In this document: positions 58,301 through 64,000 of the stretch, piece after piece
Layout: every line of letters begins with the position of its first letter
How positions within the stretch are numbered: position 1 is the first letter of the stretch
Assembly: GCA_023846275.1 (NCBI GenBank)
Contig: CM043877.1
Span: forward strand, 10,895,107-10,959,106
Direction of reading: 5' to 3'
Length of the DNA: 64,000 nt
Source: Vanilla planifolia
Taxonomy: Eukaryota > Streptophyta > Magnoliopsida > Asparagales > Orchidaceae
Notes under the pieces: generated by a model
What the model was told of the DNA's origin: nothing
What the model saw: only the letters and a program-made list of their open reading frames with translations
The model's database searches: none
Made by a program: the position numbers and the translations under genes

Positions 58301-60753
58301 TCTCATGCGCTAGCTGATTATTATGATGTTGATCCTTATTTATATGCTTGGTTCGACATCATCCACTTGTCATTGGAAAAGAAGCAAACCCAAATGTGAA
58401 ATCTATCAACCATTGGAATAGTTTTTGGAGTGGGGATCTTGGTGAAGACCAAATTAAGAGTGTTCATGATATTCCTCATATGTTTCCTTTAACTAGTGAT
58501 GGATTAATTGATAAATATGTGCATGTAGATGTTTTCTTGAAGAATTTATTGCTGTGGAGTTTACTAGTGTTGTTGCTCAGGATGAGGTAGAGGATGCAAC
58601 AAATGAAGTTAAAGCAGATGGTAGTATTGAATCAATGGGATTGAACCAAATGTGATTCTGATAGTATGTTATAGGAGTTGCTATGGCAAATTTGCATTCT
58701 AACTTTTGCTACACAATTGATGGGGAAATTGTGGGTGTAAGTAGTACAGATGATGCACTATAGTGTGCTTGTAATGCAGAAACGTAGTAGGTCCCAAATG
58801 GTGTTTTTGTTGACGAGTTGTTTGAGCAATGAGGTGAAGAACTTTTATGTTGCTATTGCAGAATTTGTTTGATAGTTCAGTGTGATACTGGCAATGAGCT
58901 TGAGCCAAATAGCATGGAAGTTGTGTGTGGCATCGACTAATGAGCAGCGAGTAGTTAATTGAGTCAAGTACTGAGGGGATTGAGTTGAGGAGTGATTTGC
59001 AGATTAGTTCTGTGATTGAATTACATAAAGCTGTAAGCAACCATTAAATATATATGGGTGTCAGCCTCAGGAAAAATAAAGAATGATGAGAGCAAGTACA
59101 TAATGGCATGTACAAACTTAGATTGTAATTAGAAGATTCATTCTAGTGTTCTCCTTGATGGATTACCATTGTAATGAGGTATAGCTGAGGCAATCATACT
59201 TATGTTAAGCAAAGTAACCTAACAATACAAAGATTTGTGTTTTATGAGTCAGCGTACTCACTTCACGTGAACTCTAGCATGAATTGCAAGTTGACAAGGT
59301 ATGAATTTAGGGAGAGGTATAGGTTTGATGTAAATTGCAAGTTGGCAAGTGGACATGTTCTATAGAATAAAGGCTGTAGCAAAGTCCAGGATTTATGGTG
59401 GTTATGCCAAGAGTTATAACCTGTTAAATTGCTTGTTAGGACACGACCCAATACAATGGTTGATTTTTGCTATATGCCTGGCACTAGTGATGGTGTACGG
59501 TATTACCAATGGATTTGTTGTTTGCTTTGATACACTTTAAAAAAAGAGCTTTTCAATTAGTTTAGAGCCTTTATTGGACTAGATGGATGCCATTTGAATG
59601 GTGCTTTTGCGGAAGTTCTGTTTGTTGTAGTCCCAGGTGATGCAAACAGTGGTATATATCCTTTTGCCTGGGCAGTGGTAGAGGCAAAAAAGCTAGATAG
59701 ATGGAAATGGTTTGGTAACATAAAAATGACATTTTTCTTTACAACAATGGAAGAATTCGTTCAGATTGTCAGCAGACTCCAATATCTTCAGTTTGCACTG
59801 TTGACGATAAATGCATTCTTTGTTCTTGAATTGTAGGTGTCTTTTTACTAGCATGCATAATGCTAGCACTCGAATGAATAGGAGGAATGACACCTGTGAT
59901 GACAACAGCTGGGTTAGGCATTTCATCAAACTTTTGAATTACAACTGTTATACACAGTTGTAGTATTATAGGCCGCTCCATTGCTCGAGTAAAAATAAAA
60001 ATCATATATTACACATCTCATTTTCAAGTAGGAAATTGGAAAAATGAGATGGAAAGGATCGATAGTGCGTAGCTATGAAAGAAAGGAAAAAGGAAATGGA
60101 ATTGGGTAGTATAGCTGGTAAATCTAGTTGATGTTATGCCTTTAGTTTCATCTTGGACAGTAGCAACAAAAGCCATCAGCAGTTGGGGCGCACGAATTGT
60201 TTATTAATGACAAGACTGATCAAACATTGTAGGGACATTCCTTGGAGGAAATTCCTGTTCACTTTGGAAAAGGAGAGGTAGTGTTTGAATAAAGCTTCTT
60301 TAAATAATAAAAAAATTGCAAAAGACGTCAAATCTTGTGGAGGCTATAAGTGGGAGGACTTATTTGCCACAATAGATAAACTAGAAGGACCTTCACATTT
60401 ATTTTCTTAGAGGAACCTATTTGCAATATATTCCCAACTATTATTTTCTTGCTGCGTGTGTATGTCAATTTAACTATGAAAAATTATTTTCTTGAAGCTT
60501 GTGTATGAGCATAACTAAGTTTCTCACTTTCTTTTTTTTTTTTTTTTTTTTCTGAAATGTCCTTTAGACAAGTTTTGCACTTTCTATTATTGGCTTTATT
60601 CACTTTATCTTGTCTAGATCATCAACTATGTTGCATCCATGTCTGGTCTTGCTTTATTCCATAAGATGACCATAGATCTTTTGCAGGTACCTTATCATAT
60701 TGTTTCGTGATGCTCCTGTTGAAGTGTGGGCAATGACAAAGAATCCAATCATG
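39373..60753 (+). CDS. WDR11: WDR11-like WD40 protein, 5' six exons (gene level, continues past the window)
   Basis: Plant orthologue of WDR11, a large WD40 (beta-propeller) protein. In animals WDR11 works with FAM91A1 in tethering vesicles at the trans-Golgi; the plant role is less defined. Exons: 39373-40397, 41688-42165, 53870-53957, 54072-54253, 55041-55177 and 60687-60753, all GT-AG and in frame, giving about 659 residues. Plant homologues are about 1300 residues or more, so roughly half lies right of the window. Recognisable blocks are WDSVIPGPANRSNGGSADCS, AGDRQGRIAIWDVRSRSIVL, LLYCAHLDGRVSIWKRKEGEQ, MEELMPSIGTSVPSPAILAV, ALGTQSGAIDVIDVSANAVA and FRDAPVEVWAMTKNPIM. The start is fixed by the homology and an in-frame TAG at 39349. 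The copy looks intact as far as visible. Confidence 0.92.
40398..41687 (+). other. WDR11 intron 1, 1.3 kb
   Basis: GT at 40398, AG at 41686-41687. A pyrimidine-rich stretch with many tttctctc and ctttgtg words lies at about 41420-41600. No other element was recognised. Confidence 0.85.
41688..42165 (+). CDS. WDR11: WDR11 exon 2
   Basis: Continues KEGEQLYMLNAMEELMPSI and on through a region of lower conservation to DLVSRAVLISISDDGKIWNW, another WD40 strand pattern. It then enters a Ser/Thr-rich loop ending NPAYSTK at the donor gtctgt. 478 nt, ends in phase 0. Codon composition is clearly more AT-rich than in exon 1. Confidence 0.93.
42166..43300 (+). other. 5' part of the 11.7-kb WDR11 intron
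   Basis: AT-rich, unassigned. Runs into the copia relic; no structure recognised. Confidence 0.6.
43300..45540 (+). mobile_element. Ty1/copia retrotransposon relic (integrase, RT, RNase H), degraded
   Basis: A fossil in WDR11 sense orientation. In order: integrase and its C-terminal part (about 43.33-44.0 kb, with KFDGKAIRCYFIRDNVNDF-like sequence), reverse transcriptase (about 44.35-44.86 kb, with LHLNQLDVK and the YMVDMLIVGSSMEK equivalent of YVDDMLI), and RNase H (about 45.1-45.43 kb, ending in an ANMLIKEV equivalent of ADMLTK). The domain order integrase before reverse transcriptase identifies copia. Gag, protease and clear LTRs were not found. It is heavily broken and therefore old. Confidence 0.78.
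45541..46400 (+). other. Intron spacer between copia and LINE relics
   Basis: Unassigned AT-rich sequence with a 29-bp tandem duplication at 45880-45937. Part of it may be the decayed LTR of the copia relic. Confidence 0.45.
45880..45937. repeat. 29-bp tandem duplication (2 copies)
   Basis: cccaatggatgtctatataa occurs at 45880 and again at 45909, each followed by a-g-taagga. The copies differ at one or two positions. Confidence 0.93.
46400..47780 (+). mobile_element. RTE-type LINE relic (RT C-terminal half), internally duplicated
   Basis: Plus-strand non-LTR retrotransposon remnant. About 46550-46690 matches the SPYLF--VMDEL ... FADDIVLV region (read as LFIDDIGLIGN with a frame change). About 46870-46970 corresponds to the YLGSIIQ ... 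RI block. The 3' signature of plant RTE elements (RPAMLYGTECW ... HKMSVAEMRMLRWM ... RLRWFGHV) appears twice: about 47030-47350 and about 47386-47710, the latter with HRIKMNIAKLKLLRWM. Many stops and indels show it is dead. It belongs to the same family as the relic in the PIE1 intron: both share a ggatccaaa-word in the YLGS-RI region (28715 and 46919). Confidence 0.7.
47030..47710. repeat. Tandem duplication (about 356 bp) within the second LINE relic
   Basis: tggatgaatgattatattagagag...gttaaaaaaatgaagtg (from 47173) pairs with tggatgaacgactctattaaagag...gttaaaaaaatgaagtg (from 47529). Flanking words taaagtctaaacatagaatta and taaagcctaaacatagaatta pair too. The copies are clearly diverged, so this duplication is older than the 616-bp one in the PIE1 intron. 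Confidence 0.85.
47781..49539 (+). other. Unassigned intron sequence
   Basis: 47.8-48.1 kb may still be LINE 3' sequence. 48.19-48.72 kb is unusual in many tgcat/atgca and tacat words. The rest is AT-rich with no recognisable coding. Confidence 0.45.
49540..51260. other. CpG-retaining, TACG/CGTA-rich segment in the WDR11 intron
   Basis: AT-rich but with dozens of CpG steps, most in the words TACG, CGTA, TCG and CGA (for example tacgtagtacgaag near 49985, tacgatagctatatcgtagg near 50274, ccgacgcactaatacgatctgagttcgg near 51046). The flanking intron, like the rest of the transposon-derived sequence here, is largely CpG-poor. No long open frame or known protein motif is present. Three imperfect repeats around 50022-50145 lie inside it. 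Origin unknown. Confidence 0.6.
50010..50160. repeat. Three imperfect repeats of a t-cg/tg-ttaatagac motif
   Basis: ttaatagac follows (c/t)gt... at 50026, 50087 and 50136, each preceded by a variant of tgtacgtttg and followed by an ac-rich segment. The spacing is uneven (61 and 49 bp). Confidence 0.7.
52078..52108. repeat. CTCCCC hexanucleotide microsatellite
   Basis: About five copies of ctcccc on the plus strand, a strongly G-rich minus strand with runs of four to five G. Confidence 0.95.
52862..53040. repeat. 62-bp minisatellite, 3 diverged units
   Basis: gggctaccattaggg at 52874 recurs as gggctaccactaggg at 52937 and as agga-catcattagag near 52997. The units also share a -gaa-cca-ttgga- segment. 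Period about 61-63 bp. Confidence 0.82.
53870..53957 (+). CDS. WDR11: WDR11 exon 3 (88 nt)
   Basis: Encodes ISLVGQLHLLSSTVTTLSVP and SPSLLATLA, then one base of the next Arg codon; acceptor catgcag, donor gtaatt. The ISLVGQLxLLSSxVTxLxVPSPSL block is well conserved in plant WDR11. The next exon starts only 114 bp away. Confidence 0.92.
54072..54253 (+). CDS. WDR11: WDR11 exon 4 (182 nt)
   Basis: Completes the split codon to give ARGGNSPAPVVPLVALGTQS and continues GAIDVIDVSANAVAASFSVH to RLVSFSYMQ, a WD40 unit. The acceptor is atatgaag with little pyrimidine tract, so the junction was chosen from frame and homology (LARGGN). Donor gtattc, phase 0. Confidence 0.92.
54254..55040 (+). other. WDR11 intron 4, 0.8 kb
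   Basis: AT-rich, ends ttaaatacag. Nothing recognisable within. Confidence 0.88.
55041..55177 (+). CDS. WDR11: WDR11 exon 5 (137 nt)
   Basis: Encodes VNDKTGGYTNKLVVTCVRSG and continues VNRTFRVHQKPERAPIRALK to ASSSG plus two bases of Arg. Acceptor aatacag, donor gttggc; ends in phase 2. The RTFRV-QKPERAPIRAL motif is characteristic of plant WDR11. Confidence 0.95.
55178..58969 (+). other. 5' part of the 5.5-kb WDR11 intron
   Basis: AT-rich, mostly unassigned. A minus-strand open frame at 55882-56163 has an Asn run (NNNNNLRGRGDKSYQQW) but no recognised family. A less AT-rich stretch at 58340-58640 may be N-terminal Mutator-like transposase sequence, but no motif proves it. Confidence 0.5.
58970..59790 (+). 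mobile_element. Mutator-like (MULE) transposase relic
   Basis: Plus-strand fragments in MuDR/MURA order. First is the N-terminal zinc-binding-like region: KNDESKYIMACTNLDCN followed in another frame by KIHSSVLLDGLP and GNHTYVKQ (compare KxDxxRxxxxCxxxxCPWxxHAS and HTC). Next is YRIKAVAKSRIYGGYAKSYN near 59352. Last, near 59569-59720, is the MULE transposase core FIGLDGCHLNGAFAEVLFVV and DANSGIYPFAWAVVEAKK, LDRWKWF. The first catalytic Asp (LDGCHL) is present. Frameshifts, stops and loss of the later catalytic region show it is dead. No long terminal inverted repeats were identified. Confidence 0.75.
59791..60686 (+). other. 3' part of the 5.5-kb WDR11 intron
   Basis: Possibly further MULE-derived sequence at 59.8-60.3 kb, unproven. 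A poly-T run at about 60532-60551 and the acceptor ttttgcag at 60679-60686. Confidence 0.55.
60532..60551. repeat. Poly-T tract
   Basis: About 20 consecutive T, roughly 130 bp upstream of the exon 6 acceptor. Confidence 0.95.
60687..60753 (+). CDS. WDR11: WDR11 exon 6 (67 nt)
   Basis: Completes Arg and encodes YLIILFRDAPVEVWAMTKNPIM, the FRDAPVEVWA motif of plant WDR11. Acceptor ttttgcag, donor gtttgc; phase 0. The next expected block (LRSLALPFTVLEW in homologues) was not found before the window ends. Confidence 0.95.
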
Positions 60754-63700
60754 GTTTGCCCTGATACATGTCTTTTTTAATTTTCCAACTACCATGACTA
60801 GCAATATGTGGCCAAGTATAGTTTGTTGCAAGTGCAGCTATTAGATCCTAATCCAACTAAGTAAACTACTGCATTATCAATTCTGTATAAATTTTGGTCC
60901 TGTGAAGACTCACTTAAAGATGAATTCTGATTGATTTAGAAATGAAATACTCTACAGTTAATGTTTGTATATGGCAGTATAAGTCACTTTTGTTAAGGAT
61001 GGTTTAAAAATTGGTGGTTCAACCTAGATTGTATCCATGCTTTTCAGCTGTGTATCTTTTTGTTCCAATGTCTAAATAAACACGGAATAAATAATTCGTG
61101 CTAATATTTATGGGATACACGTAGCTTCTATTGTGCATACAAGTATAGATTTATAGAAATGTAATTTTGATCTACCATTTGATTTTCTTCCTGCATTTTA
61201 GTAGATCTGGATCTAGTCCTTGTTTTTAGTCGAGCTGTGTGCGTCTGTTGTTTGCTTTTTCTTGGCTTGGCCATGATGATATACTTGAGGATGAACTAGT
61301 AGTTGATTGTAGCACATGATTATTTGAAGTTTATGCTTGATCTTGTCATTTTTTGCTGGTAACTGACTCATTTACCTAGGTTTTCTCAAACTTCTGTAAG
61401 TACAATAACCCTGAATGTTGAAGGATTCTCCTTGAAATATATCTATAGATGAGGAGGAATAACAGGATTTGTACATATTGCTAGGTTTGAAGAAGAGCCA
61501 AGACGTCATGACAAGGACTATTTGGAATGATTTTACATGTTTTAGCTTAAGGACCTCATATTTGATAGCATTGTATGCTGAGACATTTGATTGTCCATAT
61601 ACAAAAATTTATTCACAGGCCATTTTGTTGCATGTTTTTTAAATTCTTGATTTGTAAAATGGTAGAATTGATGTAGTTTCATTGTTTGGTTGATTTTGTA
61701 AATCACATAGAAATCCAAAATTCATAAATTCTTTTTATAAAAAAAATTGAGTGAAATATGTGTTTTCTCCAAATTACCACCGCTTGAATCAAAACTAGTA
61801 ATGCTGACGTAGGTAGTTAAATTCTATTGTTGTTGGCATCATTTGCTAACTGATTGTTGGTCTCACCTCTAGAAAATTTATTTTTGAAAACCAAATTTCA
61901 AATATAAAATGTCATATTTCAGATTTCAAAATTATTAAAATAAATATATTCAAACAAACAACATGATATGAAAATACTTTTCTATTATTTATAATTTTAT
62001 AAATTTGAAATCTGCATAGAGCCTAAATTTGACTCAACCGATTGAACCTTTAATGGGATAAGTTTGTTGTCCTTTGTCATGAAATGTCTATTAACTTAAC
62101 CAAACTTAATTTATGTTGCACAAGTTTAGTTAAAGTCTATGTGATGTAGGATACAATATATTGAAGATTAGTTTTAATTAAAATGTGTCTTAGGGCTTAT
62201 TTAGTTGGGTATATTTCATGTTTTTTGTGTGTTTAAAATTTATAAAGTTATAAATGATAGATTTGTAATTTCATATTATGTAGTTAGTTGAGTTTACTTA
62301 TTATAGTAAATTGAAATCTCCTATTTGATTTGTTGTATTTCAAATTTAGTTTTTAAAAATCAATTTTCTAGCTTTGTTATGTTGGCAATAACCAATAATG
62401 GTAGGGAATGATGATGTTGGTGTTAGATCATCAATTGTTGATAATTTCATGATGACGTATTTTTTAAGATCTCATTCTTCCTCATTTTTTCAAGCTTTTG
62501 TAGTCCTAGGTTGAAATTGGTTGACGGATTATTAAATTCATCAAGCCAATTGCATTACTCCTGGATTGGTTTTGTGCTGAATGATTCCCCTACTCTTAAT
62601 CATGTTCCTTATGACCTAGTTACATTAGGTCAAACCTAAATTGTGCTCAATGCCTTATCCAAATTGAACTTAAGATATTGAAAGCCCAATCGTCGCCCTA
62701 GTTTAGTCTAATTGAGCCAACTTACCCAATTTGAGTTCATACCAAAGCCAACCAATCCAATTAGTCTAATTTGTGCCAATTCAAGCCCAAATTAAGCCAA
62801 ATTTGGGCTCAACCAAGCTAATTTGACTCTAGCAACATCTAGTTCTTGGTGATAGTAACTTTGGCTTTAAAAAAGTGATGTTTCTTGAAATTTGGTGGAC
62901 TAACAGTGACACCATCGTTCATTAATAAATGGAGTTAATCATTTGCTTGAGACATTGTGTTCTTTGCTAAACTTGATCTTATTGGGGATATGTCTTGAAC
63001 AAGTACTAAAAATATGAATATGCTGTCTGCTAGTGGCTTTGTGGACCCTTTGCTGCACTTATCAATGGGTGATATTAGAGAATGTACACCGTCTCTTTAA
63101 AGTACTTCCAAGGGGGAATTGATGTGCATCAGGCTCAATAAAGGCATATTGATAGCAAAATAAAGTTGATAATTTCTAATTTTATTTTTTTAAATAAAAT
63201 TATTTTGGTGATGGAAATGATTTATGGAAATTAACAGTCCATGAATGTGTAAGCACAAGGAGGCTTAAAGCTGATTATGGATGATTAGATTTCCTTAGCT
63301 TAAGGTACACATTGAGATTAAAGACATGAGGTGCAGTAATAAAGTTTTCAAACATGCTCATAATGGTTTAGTTCATTGAGATTGGGATTACAACATGAAT
63401 TGTATGAAATTAACTCAAAAGTTGCACATAAAAGATGTAGGTAATATCACATTCTATGATATTGCAAGACTTCGCAAATTTCTTAGCACCTTATCTATGG
63501 CAAATAACAACATAACTAAGTCGTGGAAACAATCAATTTTTGCACTGGCTATTCTAAACATAAAAACAGTCACACTTGCCACAGTGTCACATGTAACGTA
63601 TGTTGTCTTAGATTTTTTTTGAAATCAAATACAAAACATTAGAGAGCAAATATAACTAGTAGAAAATTTCTTTAAATATATCATTATAGCATTAGCACAT

Positions 63701-64000
63701 AGTATTTCAAGTAAGCCTTGAAGCTCCAAGAAGCATCGTCAGGGATTTTTTGGAGGTTTGACCAAAGGATGCACAAAGATTTCCATGGCCCAAGTTAAGC
63801 TCTTGAGTGCTCATTTTCTCAAAAGGAATAGCTGAACATCCCAAATAACTTGTTACAGCTCTATTTGAAGACTCAAATGCCATTCTCAACAAGCAGAAAA
63901 AAGGGTAAAAACTTGGTTGAAACAAATAGCGCAACTTGCATGGGTAATTAATAGTCCAAGCCACAAAATTGCGACTAAAAGACCGTAATACTTTTCATCT
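60754..64000 (+). other. WDR11 intron continuing past the window
   Basis: At least 3.2 kb. AT-rich. 62630-62840 is a degenerate cluster of aattgagcc / caagccaa words. 63690-64000 is less AT-rich and unassigned. No exon or transposon protein was recognised. Confidence 0.65.
62630..62840. repeat. Degenerate AATT(G)AGCC/AAGCC-rich cluster
   Basis: Words such as ccaatttgag, ccaattagtctaatttg, ccaattcaagcccaaattaagccaaatttgggctcaa recur at irregular spacing. It may be part of an LTR or a decayed minisatellite. Confidence 0.5.

Noticed and set aside
60754-64000. Next WDR11 exon (LRSLALPFTVLEW block)
   Set aside because: Searched for on the plus strand; no matching coding segment with splice sites was found before the window end.
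1-64000. tRNA, rRNA, microRNA hairpin or CRISPR-like arrays
   Set aside because: No cloverleaf A/B-box pair, rRNA segment, long stable hairpin or regularly spaced identical repeat was seen by eye; a tRNAscan or miRNA search would be decisive.

Overview
The window is nuclear DNA from a flowering plant with long, transposon-filled introns. It carries parts of two conserved, spliced, plus-strand host genes. The first is PIE1, the SWR1-type SNF2 ATPase of the plant H2A.Z-deposition complex; its last nine coding exons lie at 1675-34890 and its 5' part lies left of the window. The second is the plant orthologue of WDR11, a WD40-repeat protein; its first six coding exons lie at 39373-60753 and the rest runs off the right edge. 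Both were recognised from exon peptides, and every junction was checked for GT-AG borders and reading frame. The exact lineage cannot be fixed. WDR11 exon 1 is clearly richer in G+C than its later exons, and introns reach 14.9 and 11.7 kb. Both traits fit a monocot or an early-diverging angiosperm with a large genome better than a compact eudicot genome.

Layout. 1-5008: three introns' worth of sequence around two tiny PIE1 exons (36 and 69 nt). 5009-19915: a 14.9-kb PIE1 intron with a degraded Ty1/copia fragment (about 8.4-9.24 kb) ending in a 40-bp minisatellite, and a degraded Ty3/gypsy chromovirus with diverged LTRs (about 11.9-17.34 kb). 19916-26556: the PIE1 core, with the 3.1-kb helicase exon and the SANT/Myb exon. 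26557-32566: a 6-kb intron with an RTE-type LINE relic whose reverse-transcriptase segment is tandemly duplicated (616-bp unit), a possible copia gag scrap and a TG microsatellite. 32567-34890: the last two PIE1 exons. 34891-39372: intergenic, holding a minus-strand gypsy remnant (two LTR-like repeats around a gag scrap) and a WDR11 leader with two short upstream ORFs. 39373-42165: WDR11 exons 1-2. 42166-53869: an 11.7-kb intron with a copia relic, a second RTE LINE relic with its own internal duplication, a 1.7-kb stretch unusually rich in CpG, a CTCCCC microsatellite and a 62-bp minisatellite. 53870-60753: WDR11 exons 3-6, with a Mutator-like transposase relic in the intron before exon 6. 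60754-64000: a WDR11 intron that does not end in the window.

The two host genes have no known joint pathway: PIE1 remodels chromatin in the nucleus, and WDR11 family proteins act in Golgi/endosome trafficking. All mobile elements look dead and old. No new gene system was found. The most unusual signals are the CpG-retaining island in the WDR11 intron, the tandemly duplicated LINE segments and the paired upstream ORFs in the WDR11 leader.
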